A stretch of DNA of 17,957 bases from Desulfobacteraceae bacterium (GCA_020349865.1 CP070700.1:2672631-2690587), one strand, 5' to 3'. Shown: positions 1 through 7,620, counted from the stretch's first letter. Notes: generated by a model from the sequence alone, not told the origin. Made by a program: numbers and translations.

Positions 1-38
1 ATCCTTGAGTGGGTCTTCACGTAAATAGTAACGGGCAT
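1..38 (-). CDS. 5' end of a truncated gene, product unknown
   Basis: A minus-strand ATG at 38-36 is preceded by an excellent Shine-Dalgarno (AGGAGGTGG, complement of 41-49). The twelve visible codons read MPVTIYVKTHSR and run off the left edge. The start looks real because of the ribosome site and because a long hairpin (53-100) ends four bases upstream of it. The protein cannot be identified from this fragment. It follows the 399-aa gene on the same strand, about 150 bases downstream, so the two could share a transcript. Confidence 0.6.
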   Translation of the reverse strand, partial: MPVTIYVKTHSR

Positions 39-52
39 GGCCACCTCCTGTA

Positions 53-100
53 TTTAACCCAGATTGTGCAGTAGTCTCCTACTGCACAATCTGGGTTAAA
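53..100. repeat. Perfect 22-bp inverted repeat (hairpin)
   Basis: Arm 53-74 (TTTAACCCAGATTG...) is exactly complementary to arm 79-100, with a 4-base loop TCTC. Neither strand has a T-run after the stem, so it is not a standard intrinsic terminator. On the minus strand the stem ends four bases before the Shine-Dalgarno of the truncated gene, so in mRNA it would form a very stable 5' leader structure between that gene and the 399-aa gene. Confidence 0.9.
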
Positions 101-186
101 GTCGAAATTGGAAATGATAAAAGGAAAATGCTTGCGATTCAGAATTTAGTCCCCACAACGAAAAGCTGAGGCAGATTACTTACGGT

Positions 187-1386
187 TTATGGCAGTATGA
201 TACGTGGTGATGTTTCGGAATCCAGGGTTTCATCCTCCGCATCCTTTTCCCCTACCAAGTTCATGTAAAAATCCATACTCCGCTCCAGCAGGAACTCAAT
301 GACAGGGTTTTTCCTTAATATGGTGTCTTCTTCGTCTAGGGTTCGGGCCGCGGTCAGGGCAATAGCGGAGTATTCCTCTTGGTCTGATTTGAAAAAAAAG
401 TAGGCTGTTTCCTCTAAATTGTGTTTAAGTAAGGATCTTTTGGATTCCGGAAAAAGAGCCTCTATGCTTTTTTCTTTAATTTTTTTGACACGATCTAGTT
501 TCTGGGCTTCTGAAAGAACGATTGGGCTATCCTCCACCTTTAGAATATCTTCCATAAAAGGCCGTAGAAGGTCGAAATCAATGAGCCAAGATTCCATAAA
601 ATTGTGCTCGAAAAGTTTCCCAAGGTGACTATCCGTCAAGGCTCCAGCATGGTCCAAAATCCCCGGCGTAAAGTCATAGATAATCGGTCGATTTAGAGGT
701 GTAATGTTTTCCAGTAACCATGGCCTGAGTTCAAGGTATTGGGCGGGGGCCTCAGAACGGAGCTCCAAATGGCGCTGGTATGCCACCTCAAGAATCGCGG
801 CAGCATGGGACAAGGAAGTTTCTACCAGCGGTCCGGCCTCTTCTGAGAGGGAGTCTTTGATCTCCTTTATTCGTTTTTTGCTAAAAGCGGTATAAAGAAA
901 CTGATGAATTCCCTCAGCTTCTGAAACAAGTCCTATTCCCGCATGGTGACCCTTCATAGCCCTTTGCAGTACTATCAAGACGGCCCGGGATCCGATAGTG
1001 CCTGTGATAGGCCCAATATAGGCAGCATGTTCTTCCTTCTGAATTTGCCTTAAGATTGGAGCGGAACTTTCCTTTTGGAGGTAACTACTTTCAACAGAAA
1101 CCCCTTTTTTCTTAAGCCTGTAAAGAACCCTTTTAACCGCCTTATGAACCTCTTTATCCTTGAAACCCTCATCAAGAGCCAAAAGCAATGGAACGGGCAA
1201 CTCGTCATCGAGAGGTAGACGTTCTATTAAGATTCTGGCCAGGCGGGGGTCAGGAATTCTGTCCGCAGTTTCTGAAGGATCCGCAGTTTTGAAATCTTGA
1301 AGGAGTGAAGTAACAAGGGTTTCTTCTGACGCAAGCAGGGAAGGACGGTTTGTTTTGCCTTTTTTAGACTTTTTTTTTGATCGCAT
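187..1386 (-). CDS. Hypothetical protein, 399 aa, unrecognised
   Basis: I do not recognise this family. The protein is probably cytoplasmic: there is no signal peptide or membrane segment. It opens with a strongly basic stretch (MRSKKKSKKGK), followed by charged, leucine-rich helical sequence. Residues about 55-100 (PVPLLLALDEGF... then KRVLYRLKKKG) look like HEAT/ARM-type paired helices. The C-terminus is acidic and ends in DSETSPRIILP. The start ATG has only a modest ribosome site (AAGGCGG, about 7 bases away). The long uninterrupted frame and normal composition support a real gene. It diverges from livK across a 452-bp gap. Function is unknown. Confidence 0.75.
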   Translation of the reverse strand: MRSKKKSKKGKTNRPSLLASEETLVTSLLQDFKTADPSETADRIPDPRLARILIERLPLDDELPVPLLLALDEGFKDKEVHKAVKRVLYRLKKKGVSVESSYLQKESSAPILRQIQKEEHAAYIGPITGTIGSRAVLIVLQRAMKGHHAGIGLVSEAEGIHQFLYTAFSKKRIKEIKDSLSEEAGPLVETSLSHAAAILEVAYQRHLELRSEAPAQYLELRPWLLENITPLNRPIIYDFTPGILDHAGALTDSHLGKLFEHNFMESWLIDFDLLRPFMEDILKVEDSPIVLSEAQKLDRVKKIKEKSIEALFPESKRSLLKHNLEETAYFFFKSDQEEYSAIALTAARTLDEEDTILRKNPVIEFLLERSMDFYMNLVGEKDAEDETLDSETSPRIILP

Positions 1387-1508
1387 GATCAGGCCGCCTT
1401 TGTTTCCCGAATAGACACATGATTATGAAAACACTCAGAAAAATCTCTTGCTACTAAAATAACTGTCATTTTTATAGCAATTGTTTATATTGAAATAAAT
1501 TTAATAAC

Positions 1509-1575
1509 AGTTTAGCGCTTTAAAGATAGTGCAAAAAGAGATAATCAAATGATGATTTTTTCAAAGCGCTAAACT
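1509..1575. promoter_or_regulatory. Two inverted AGCGCT-centred boxes, possible operator pair
   Basis: AGTTTAGCGCTTT at 1509-1521 is exactly complementary to AAAGCGCTAAACT at 1563-1575, separated by 41 bases. Each arm is itself nearly palindromic around AGCGCT, as in operators of LacI-family regulators. The 54-bp centre-to-centre distance is close to five helical turns. The pair lies about 150 bp upstream of the livK -35 box. It could be two operators that loop, or one stem-loop. A regulator role is inference; no regulator gene is adjacent. Confidence 0.45.
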
Positions 1576-1718
1576 ATTACAATACTTAGTTTTTTAATAG
1601 ACCATTCGGAATAAGTCAAACAAATTATGGTATTTTTAGGCGGGTTCGATATCCTTTTTATAATAGACAATACCATCAAAAAAAATCAGTGTCCCTTAAT
1701 CACAATCGGAAATTATTC

Positions 1719-1747
1719 TTGACACTCAACGGTCTTTTCCCTATTAT
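1719..1747 (+). promoter_or_regulatory. Sigma-70 promoter of the liv operon
   Basis: TTGACA at 1719-1724, a 17-bp spacer and TATTAT at 1742-1747 give a near-consensus housekeeping promoter. The predicted start near 1754 leaves an 85-base leader before livK, whose ribosome site is AAAGGAGG at 1824-1831, seven bases from the ATG. Confidence 0.8.
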
Positions 1748-1838
1748 GCCCCCCACAGAAAACAAATATTTTTCATTAAAAACCATGTTTTTTCGGGCCA
1801 TTGTGGCACATTAACATCTAATTAAAGGAGGAAAAGTT

Positions 1839-2978
1839 ATGAGAAACAAACGGACATTTCTATTTATGGGTCTGGTCTTGGGTCTGGCGCTGGTCTTCGG
1901 CATTACCACCGGAGCTATGGCCGGTAACATCAGGATCGGTGTCGCTGCACCTTTCACGGGCGGTTTGGCTTCTTACGGCGACAACATCAAGGCCGGCGTC
2001 AACCTCAAGCTTAAAGAGATCAATGATGCCGGCGGCATTAACGGTCAGAAGGTGGAGCTTGTATGGGGTGATGACCTCTGCCAGCCTAAAGACGCCGGTA
2101 CGGTTGGCTCTAAATTCGCAGCCGACAAAAGCATCGTGGCAGTAATTGGCCACCTTTGCTCCTCTGCCACCCTGGCTGCCATGCCCATCTACGTTCGTGC
2201 AGAGCTCCCTGCCCTATCTCCCACCTCTACTAACCCGACAATCGGCGATGTGGGCAAAGGTTGGTTTTTCCGTAATTGCTACACAGACGACTTTCAAGGT
2301 AAATACCTTGCAAACTACGTTGTGCCAAAGTTGCTGAACAAGAACAAGGTTGCCATTTTCTATGAGAATAACGATTACGCCATTGGGCTCAAAGACTCTT
2401 TTATGGCAGGAGCTAAGTCTGCCGGTGTTAATGTGACCGGTGCTGAGGCTTACATGACCGGGACGACCGACTTCACGCCCCAGCTGACCAAGCTTTTGCG
2501 CGACAAGCCTGAGACAATATTCCTGTGTGGCTACCACCCGGAAGGCGCCCTTATCGCCGGCCAAGGCCGTAAGCTGGGCTTTGACGGACCGCTTTTCGGT
2601 GCTGATGGCATTGATAACGAAGACTATATCAAAATCGGCGGCAAGGCAGCCGACAACACTTACTGCACCGTTCCCTTCCTGGCAGCGTCAGCCAGCCCTG
2701 CTGGCAAGGAGTTCGCCAACCAGTACAAGAAGACCTATGGCCGTGATGTGGACTGGATGAGCGCCAATGCCTATGACTGCCTTGGTATCCTGGCCCAGGT
2801 CATTGCCAAAACCGGCCCTGATCGGAAAAAGATCCGAGACGGACTGGCTGAAATCAATTCCGAGGCCAACGGCTACAAGGGCGTTACCGGTTTAACCTAC
2901 TTTGACAAGAAGGGTGATTGTTCCAAACCCGCCTTCGTTAAAGTAGTCAAGAATGGCAAGTTCGTAGCGGCCGAATAA
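1839..2978 (+). CDS. livK: Branched-chain amino acid ABC transporter, periplasmic binding protein
   Basis: This is the soluble receptor that captures leucine/isoleucine/valine or a related amino acid in the periplasm and delivers it to the LivHM permease. It is 379 aa long. The N-terminus has a classic signal peptide (MRNKR, a hydrophobic stretch, then TGAMA before GNIRIGVAAPFTG). There is no lipobox cysteine, so the mature protein is free in the periplasm. The mature start matches the type I periplasmic-binding fold of the LivJ/LivK family. Cys81 and Cys107 are spaced like the disulfide pair of E. coli LivJ/LivK. The ATG has a strong AAAGGAGG. It is the first gene of the operon and is separated from livH by a hairpin that may raise its expression over the permease genes. 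The exact ligand cannot be read from sequence. Confidence 0.95.
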   Translation: MRNKRTFLFMGLVLGLALVFGITTGAMAGNIRIGVAAPFTGGLASYGDNIKAGVNLKLKEINDAGGINGQKVELVWGDDLCQPKDAGTVGSKFAADKSIVAVIGHLCSSATLAAMPIYVRAELPALSPTSTNPTIGDVGKGWFFRNCYTDDFQGKYLANYVVPKLLNKNKVAIFYENNDYAIGLKDSFMAGAKSAGVNVTGAEAYMTGTTDFTPQLTKLLRDKPETIFLCGYHPEGALIAGQGRKLGFDGPLFGADGIDNEDYIKIGGKAADNTYCTVPFLAASASPAGKEFANQYKKTYGRDVDWMSANAYDCLGILAQVIAKTGPDRKKIRDGLAEINSEANGYKGVTGLTYFDKKGDCSKPAFVKVVKNGKFVAAE

Positions 2979-3007
2979 TTGATAAAATAACTGAGTGAAC
3001 CAATACG

Positions 3008-3035
3008 GGCGCCGGGACTTTCGGGTTCCGGCGTC
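3008..3035 (+). repeat. livK-livH intergenic hairpin
   Basis: Stem 3008-3018 pairs with 3025-3035 over 11 bp (including two G-T pairs) around TTTCGG, which contains a UUCG tetraloop core. No T-run follows, so full termination is unlikely. In ABC operons a hairpin after the binding-protein gene often protects the upstream mRNA or partly terminates, giving more binding protein than permease. That role is inferred here. Confidence 0.7.
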
Positions 3036-3053
3036 TTGCAATAAAGTAATGGA

Positions 3054-3956
3054 GTGCATTTGTTTTTACAGCAGCTTGTTAACGGACTGACCATCGGTGG
3101 CATATACGCCATGATCGCCGTTGGTTACACCATGATCTACGGTGTTATCCAGCTTATCAACTTTGCCCACGGTGAAATCTACATGCTGGGCGCCTTTTTC
3201 GCCATCACTTTCATCAGTTTCCTGGGTCTGCCCTTTTACGTCGCGTTTCTCTTAGCCATGGCCTGCTGTGCTGTTTGTGGCGTATTGCTGGATATTGCAG
3301 CTTATCGTCCCTTGAGACAATCACCCCGTCTGGCCGCGCTGATCACGGCCATCGGCATGTCGATTTTCCTTCAAAACCTGGCCATGATTATCTGGGGTTC
3401 CCGGCCCAAGCCCTTCCCCCATGGAACACTTCCCGCCTATTTTGAGAAAACGGCCGTCACTTTTGGAGGGGTCAATCTTTCCTGGTTTCATCTCTTTATC
3501 TTCACTATTACCATTGTCATGATGGTCGGGCTCAACCTAATCATCAAAAAAACCAGATGGGGCAAGGCAATGAGGGCTGTGGCCCAGAATAAAACTATGG
3601 CTGCCCTCGCAGGGATAAACGTCAACAGGGTGATCTCTTACACCTTCGCCCTGGCCGGAGCCTTAGGCGGTGCCGCCGGCATCATGGTGGGCGCTTTCTA
3701 CAACTCGATCTACCCAACTATGGGTTATGTCGCCGGGGTCAAGGCATTCGCCGCTGCCGTGTTGGGTGGTATTGGTTCGGTGCCCGGGGCTATGTTAGGC
3801 GGGGTCGTGTTAGGTGTAGCCGAGGCACTTGGGGCGGGATATTTGAGCTCGCTCTACCGGGACGGCATCTCTTACGCCGTCATGATCATCGTTATTATCT
3901 TGATACCTGCAGGCCTATTCGGCAAGGTACTCAAGGAAACCAAAAAGAGTATGTGA
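3054..3956 (+). CDS. livH: Branched-chain amino acid ABC transporter permease LivH
   Basis: This inner-membrane permease subunit pairs with LivM to form the transport channel. It is about 300 aa with roughly eight hydrophobic helices. Family hallmarks are the N-terminal FLQQLVNGLTIGGIYA, then GYTMIYGVIQLINFAHGEIYMLGAF, and near residues 205-255 the AGALGGAAG and AFAAAVLGGIGSVPGAMLGG loops that contact the ATPases. The start is ambiguous. GTG at 3054 aligns with the usual family N-terminus, but the only good ribosome site (GGAG, 3051-3054) overlaps it. That site is spaced five bases from a TTG at 3060, which may be the true start and would give 298 aa. It lies one base before livM. Confidence 0.95.
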   Translation: MHLFLQQLVNGLTIGGIYAMIAVGYTMIYGVIQLINFAHGEIYMLGAFFAITFISFLGLPFYVAFLLAMACCAVCGVLLDIAAYRPLRQSPRLAALITAIGMSIFLQNLAMIIWGSRPKPFPHGTLPAYFEKTAVTFGGVNLSWFHLFIFTITIVMMVGLNLIIKKTRWGKAMRAVAQNKTMAALAGINVNRVISYTFALAGALGGAAGIMVGAFYNSIYPTMGYVAGVKAFAAAVLGGIGSVPGAMLGGVVLGVAEALGAGYLSSLYRDGISYAVMIIVIILIPAGLFGKVLKETKKSM

Positions 3957-3957
3957 G

Positions 3958-5007
3958 ATGGGTAAATTGAGATTACAGAACCTGACTCGCGGCGGCAAAA
4001 TTAGAATCGGCCTTCTGGCTCTGGCACTGATCCTGCCGTTTCTTCCCTTTATAACTGATTACGTGCTTCATATTGCTATCCTCGTCTTGCTTTACATGAT
4101 TCTGGCCCTTGGGTTGAATATCGTACCCGGCTTCAACGGGTTGCTTGACTTGGGTTATGTCGGGTTTTACGGCATCGGAGCTTATACTTCGGGTCTCCTT
4201 ACCTATCACTTTGGCCTTTCATTCTGGGTGATTATTCCCCTGGCCTTCATCAATGGGGCCATCTGGGGAATTCTATTGGGCGCTCCAACGCTCAGACTCA
4301 CTGGCGATTACTTTGCCATTGTGACCTTCGGTTTCTCTGAACTGGTGGTACTCTTTCTGACTAACGAGATTTGGCTTACCCGGGGGCCGCTTGGGCTGCC
4401 AGGGATTGATGTGGTCTCTTTCGATCTCACGCTCTTTGGCGGCCCCAAATGGGAATTCATAGGCGAATTGCCGTACTATTATCTCGCTATAGTTATGGTC
4501 CTGGTGACCGTATTTGTCATGTACCGCATCCAGGACTCACGCCTGGGAAGGGCCTGGTTTGCCATTCGCGATGACGAGGTAGCCGCTGTCTCTTGCGGTA
4601 TCAACCTGCTGGCCTATAAGGTCATCGCCTTTGCCATCAGCGCCGCCTTCGGCGCAGTGGGCGGTAGCTTCTTCGCCAGATGGGTGACCTTCCTGTCGCC
4701 TGATATGTTCAAGTTTTGGGAATCCTTTTTGATTTTGTGCATGATCGTATTAGGCGGTATGGGCAACATATGGGGCGTTATGATCGGTGCCCTAGTATTA
4801 GTTTCGCTGAGCGAGGTGCTTCGAGAAATCCTGCCCCTGTTGGGCCTGCCGGTGGAGGTCCGTTTCCTGGCCTTTGGTCTTATTATGGTTCTTATGATGC
4901 GGTATCGCCCGGCCGGTCTGATGCCCATCGCGGCAGTGGCCTCTCAGATGCGAGCCGGCCGGGTCAAAAGAAAGAAAGTTAAGGCTATTGTGGGCATGAA
5001 AAAATGA
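3958..5007 (+). CDS. livM: Branched-chain amino acid ABC transporter permease LivM
   Basis: This is the second inner-membrane permease subunit, partner of LivH, at 349 aa. After a short basic N-terminus (MGKLRLQNLTRGGKIR) come multiple membrane helices. Characteristic LivM segments are ALGLNIVPGFNGLLDLGYVG, TLRLTGDYFAIVTFGFSEL, and the cytoplasmic coupling region RLGRAWFAIRDDEVAA...GIN (about residues 195-220). A helix reading FGAVGGSFFARWVTFLSPD and the LGGMGNIWGVMIGA motif follow. The C-terminus is basic (RAGRVKRKKVKAIVGMKK). It starts two bases after the livH stop codon and its own stop overlaps the livG start (ATGA), a sign of translational coupling. Confidence 0.95.
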   Translation: MGKLRLQNLTRGGKIRIGLLALALILPFLPFITDYVLHIAILVLLYMILALGLNIVPGFNGLLDLGYVGFYGIGAYTSGLLTYHFGLSFWVIIPLAFINGAIWGILLGAPTLRLTGDYFAIVTFGFSELVVLFLTNEIWLTRGPLGLPGIDVVSFDLTLFGGPKWEFIGELPYYYLAIVMVLVTVFVMYRIQDSRLGRAWFAIRDDEVAAVSCGINLLAYKVIAFAISAAFGAVGGSFFARWVTFLSPDMFKFWESFLILCMIVLGGMGNIWGVMIGALVLVSLSEVLREILPLLGLPVEVRFLAFGLIMVLMMRYRPAGLMPIAAVASQMRAGRVKRKKVKAIVGMKK

Positions 5008-5792
5008 CTTCGATCCTGGAAATAAAAAAACTTTTTAAGAGCTTTGGCGGACTGGAGGCCCTTAAGGATATCACATTCGACATTAAAAGAGGTGAGATCA
5101 TTGGCCTTATTGGACCGAACGGCGCCGGTAAGACGACCCTTTTTAATTGCGTGGCCGGCATTGAGAAGCCGACCGGAGGCCAGATTATATTTACCAACGG
5201 TGGCCACACCATCTCCATCGGCGGTAAGAAGCCGGAGACGGTCACTTCCCTGGGAATTGCCCGCACATTTCAAAATATCCGGCTCTTTGACAACCTCACG
5301 GTGATCGATAACGTCAAGATAGGGCGTCATTGTCGAACAAGGTCAACCTTTTTCGGTGCCGTGGTGCGAAACGGATTCCAACGGGCCGAAGAAAAAGGGA
5401 TTACAGAAAGCGCCCACCAGTTCCTCGAGTTCGTCGGACTCAAGGACCGGGGCGAAGAGATTGCCAGCTCCATGCCATACGGCAACCAGCGTCGACTTGA
5501 GATCGCCAGGGCTCTGGCTACCGAACCCCATTTGCTTATGCTCGACGAGCCTGCCGCCGGAATGAACCCCCAGGAATCTCGTGACCTTATGGCCCTTATT
5601 CGCCGCATCAGGGACAAAGGCATCACCATCTTATTAATCGAGCACGACATGAAGGTGGTTATGGGCGTCTGTGAACGCGTGGTGGTAATCAATCACGGCG
5701 AGTGGCTGGCCGAGGGAGAGCCTCAGGACGTTCAAAACAATCCAAAGGTGATTGAGGCATATTTGGGCACAGGAGCCGCTGATGCTGCTTGA
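5004..5792 (+). CDS. livG: Branched-chain amino acid ABC transporter ATP-binding protein LivG
   Basis: This cytoplasmic ATPase (262 aa) powers import together with LivF. The Walker A is GPNGAGKT (37-44). The Q-loop region is TFQNIRLF, the signature segment is MPYGNQRRLEIARAL, the Walker B is LLMLDEPAAGM and the H-loop is LLIEHDMKVV. The signature PYGNQRR form and the NPQES after Walker B are typical of LivG. The helical domain between Q-loop and signature (about 105-150) has the long insertion usual in LivG. The ATG overlaps the livM stop codon, and the 3' end overlaps livF by 11 bases. Confidence 0.96.
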   Translation: MTSILEIKKLFKSFGGLEALKDITFDIKRGEIIGLIGPNGAGKTTLFNCVAGIEKPTGGQIIFTNGGHTISIGGKKPETVTSLGIARTFQNIRLFDNLTVIDNVKIGRHCRTRSTFFGAVVRNGFQRAEEKGITESAHQFLEFVGLKDRGEEIASSMPYGNQRRLEIARALATEPHLLMLDEPAAGMNPQESRDLMALIRRIRDKGITILLIEHDMKVVMGVCERVVVINHGEWLAEGEPQDVQNNPKVIEAYLGTGAADAA

Positions 5793-6489
5793 GTTGGATA
5801 ACGTCAAGACCTATTACGGGAATATACGCGCCCTCAAAGGGATCTCCATCGAAGTGGACGAAGGTGAGATCGTATGTCTCATCGGGGGAAACGGCGCGGG
5901 CAAATCCACCACCCTGATGACCATCAGCGGCGTTCTCACTCCGGTCGAGGGTAATGTTATTTATCAAGGCAAGTCGATTGTCGCGATACGCCCTGACGAT
6001 ATTGTCCAGATGGGTATCTGCCAGGTGCCGGAGGGGAGGATGATCTTCCCGCTGCTCACGGTCATGGAGAACCTTGACTTAGGTGCCTACCTGAGAAAGG
6101 ACAAGGACGGCATTAAAGAGGACGTTGAGCGGGTCTTCAAACTGTTTCCGGTCCTGCGCGAGCGCCGTAAACAGCACGGGGGCACACTTTCCGGCGGCGA
6201 ACAGCAGATGCTGGCCATAGCCCGGGCCCTTATGAGCCGCCCCAAACTTCTCCTGCTCGACGAGCCCTCCCTGGGCCTAGCCCCAATCCTTGTAGACTCT
6301 ATATTCGAGACTATCCGCCAGATCAACGACCAGGGTACGACCATTCTGCTGGTGGAGCAAAACGCCCAACTCGCCTTGCAGTTCTCCCGCCGGGGGTATG
6401 TAATTGAAACCGGCGAGATAGCTCTTGCCGACACCTCAGCAGAATTGCTTAATAACGAAGAAGTGAAAAAGGCCTATTTGGGCGAGTGA
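5782..6489 (+). CDS. livF: Branched-chain amino acid ABC transporter ATP-binding protein LivF
   Basis: This is the second ATPase of the importer. From ATG 5782 it is 235 aa, the normal LivF length. I chose this start over the in-frame 5752 because AGGAG (5771-5775) sits six bases before it and MLLELDNVKTYYG matches LivF N-termini. Motifs from this start are Walker A GGNGAGKS (35-42), signature LSGGEQQMLAIARAL, Walker B LLLLDEPSLGLAP and H-loop LLVEQNAQLAL. It overlaps the end of livG by 11 bases and is the last gene of the operon. Its stop codon lies inside a 9-bp hairpin stem. Confidence 0.96.
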   Translation: MLLELDNVKTYYGNIRALKGISIEVDEGEIVCLIGGNGAGKSTTLMTISGVLTPVEGNVIYQGKSIVAIRPDDIVQMGICQVPEGRMIFPLLTVMENLDLGAYLRKDKDGIKEDVERVFKLFPVLRERRKQHGGTLSGGEQQMLAIARALMSRPKLLLLDEPSLGLAPILVDSIFETIRQINDQGTTILLVEQNAQLALQFSRRGYVIETGEIALADTSAELLNNEEVKKAYLGE

Positions 6490-6504
6490 GCAACCCACTC
6501 GCCC
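6480..6504. terminator. Hairpin spanning the livF stop codon
   Basis: GGGCGAGTG (6480-6488) pairs perfectly with CACTCGCCC (6496-6504) around a 7-base loop. It sits at the end of the liv operon and between two convergent genes, where a bidirectional terminator is expected. Neither side has a T-run, so it may instead be an mRNA 3'-end stabiliser or need Rho. The stem includes the last codons of livF. Confidence 0.5.
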
Positions 6505-6522
6505 GAAACCTGCAAACATACC

Positions 6523-6717
6523 TCAGCCCGGCTTGAAGGCGAGGGCCTCTTTGATGTCCTCTTCAGTGACTCCCAAAAAATAGAGGATATTTTTCAGGCG
6601 GGACCTGCCCAACGAGGCATTGGCCGCACGGTCAACTCCCTTTTTGGCATTGTAGGCAATGCCCAGCCCGGCCTGGCCGGAAACGTTCACCATCAATAAA
6701 TTCTTGCCTTCTGTCAT
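6523..6717 (-). CDS. Small hypothetical protein, 64 aa
   Basis: I do not recognise this protein. It begins MTEGKNLLMVNVSGQAGLG and is basic in the middle (NAKKGVDRAANASLGRSRLK), ending in a predicted amphipathic helix GVTEEDIKEALAF. There is no signal peptide, membrane helix or cysteine. The ATG has a good AAGGAG ten bases upstream, and composition looks coding, so it is probably a real cytoplasmic gene. It converges on livF with 33 bases between stop codons. The mid-section could contact nucleic acid or a partner protein, but that is only a guess from charge. Confidence 0.6.
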   Translation of the reverse strand: MTEGKNLLMVNVSGQAGLGIAYNAKKGVDRAANASLGRSRLKNILYFLGVTEEDIKEALAFKPG

Positions 6718-6941
6718 CTGCTAAATTCTCCTTCTTGGCCTTGGCCGACAAATCTGATTGGCTCGTAACTGATCACCGGGTGGCGGGCTCCTTTTTCGAT
6801 CGCCAGAATTGGGGCACCCTGTGATTACTTACGTTGAATCTATTCCCGCCAACGCAAAAACAAGTGTTTGATAAACGCTGGATTTTGATTGGCGGATAAT
6901 AGGAGAAAAGGATTTGGGGTCAAGACATAGGCAAAAATTCC

Positions 6942-6970
6942 TTGCATACGCAGCAAGTAATTTCTATTAT
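6942..6970 (+). promoter_or_regulatory. Sigma-70-like promoter of hsp20
   Basis: TTGCAT at 6942-6947, a 17-bp spacer and TATTAT at 6965-6970. The predicted start near 6977 gives a leader of about 53 bases. The -35 lies in a small inverted pair (CTTGC / GCAAG, 6941-6957). No sigma-32-type CCCCAT -10 element is seen. Confidence 0.6.
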
Positions 6971-7001
6971 AGAGGATTGATAGGATGATATCTGAAAACA
7001 T

Positions 7002-7023
7002 TTCTCCGAAGGCAAAAGGAGGA
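7002..7023 (+). promoter_or_regulatory. Leader hairpin masking the hsp20 ribosome site (possible RNA thermometer)
   Basis: TTCTCC (7002-7007) pairs with GGAGGA (7018-7023), which contains most of the AGGAGG Shine-Dalgarno, around the 10-base loop GAAGGCAAAA. The six pairs include one U-G. A short stem that hides the ribosome site is the logic of heat-shock RNA thermometers (ROSE, fourU), which often control small heat-shock genes. It lacks the exact ROSE or fourU motif, so function is inferred. Confidence 0.4.
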
Positions 7024-7029
7024 CTTGCA

Positions 7030-7476
7030 ATGTCCGAGCTAATCCTGTGGAAGAACCAGGAGATCACTAAAATGAGAAGGGATATGGAACGCCTTTTTAA
7101 CCGGTTTTGGTACGGTTTTAGAGTGCCCGTCTTTCCCGGGGAAATTGCGGAAACACCTTCAATAGACCTATCAGAAACCGAAGGCACCCTTATCATAAGG
7201 GCTGAATTTCCGGGCGTTAATCCTGAGGATATGGATATCTCTGTGACAGGGGATACCCTGATCATTAAAGCAGAGGTTAGAAAGGAAACAGTAGAAGAAA
7301 GTGCCCAGTACCGCAGGGTTGAGAGGAGGTCCGGATCTTTCTCCCGCACCATACCGTTGCCTTGCAGGGTAAGAGTAAATGAGATTAGGGCCATATACAA
7401 GGAAGGCATATTGAATATCACTATGCCCAAGTGTGAGCCGGATAAAGCGTGCGGTGTTCGAATCGAAGTCGGGTAA
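7030..7476 (+). CDS. Small heat shock protein, Hsp20/alpha-crystallin family
   Basis: This ATP-independent holdase binds unfolding proteins in the cytoplasm. It is 148 aa from ATG 7030, chosen over an in-frame upstream start at 6985 because AGGAGG (7017-7022) is seven bases away and MSELILWKNQEITKMRRDMERL is a typical N-terminus. The alpha-crystallin domain runs from about residue 43 (SIDLSETEGTLIIRAEFPGV) to about 140. Recognisable strands are DMDISVTGDTLIIKAE, RVERRSGSFSRTIPLP and the closing YKEGILNITMPK, the family G-x-L motif. Its leader can hide the ribosome site. It sits directly upstream of a Lon-like protease in the same direction, so the pair may act in protein quality control. Confidence 0.95.
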   Translation: MSELILWKNQEITKMRRDMERLFNRFWYGFRVPVFPGEIAETPSIDLSETEGTLIIRAEFPGVNPEDMDISVTGDTLIIKAEVRKETVEESAQYRRVERRSGSFSRTIPLPCRVRVNEIRAIYKEGILNITMPKCEPDKACGVRIEVG

Positions 7477-7620
7477 ACCTCAATATGAAATGTGTCGTTA
7501 GTCCCTTTTATTAATCTATGAGATCCACATATTGATAATTCCCGGCATTTTAGAACCTGAGAAACACCTTTTCTTTTGAGACGGAGATTAATGAGCTTGT
7601 TGAAATTTAGGAGGTTATAG

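Larger units (their letters stand above)
1387..1838. other. AT-rich divergent intergenic region (452 bp)
   Basis: No gene is seen here. The region separates the minus-strand 399-aa gene from livK and is much more AT-rich than its surroundings. It contains a pair of 13-bp inverted repeats (1509-1521 and 1563-1575), a near-consensus promoter for livK (1719-1747) and the livK leader. I could not pick a convincing promoter for the 399-aa gene. Confidence 0.7.
6718..7029. other. Divergent intergenic region between the 64-aa gene and hsp20
   Basis: About 310 bp without a gene once the hsp20 start is placed at 7030. It holds the ribosome site of the 64-aa gene, a weak inverted pair CCGCCAA (6846-6852) and TTGGCGG (6889-6895), the hsp20 promoter (6942-6970) and its leader hairpin. 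I see no CIRCE element, the HrcA heat-shock operator. Confidence 0.6.
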
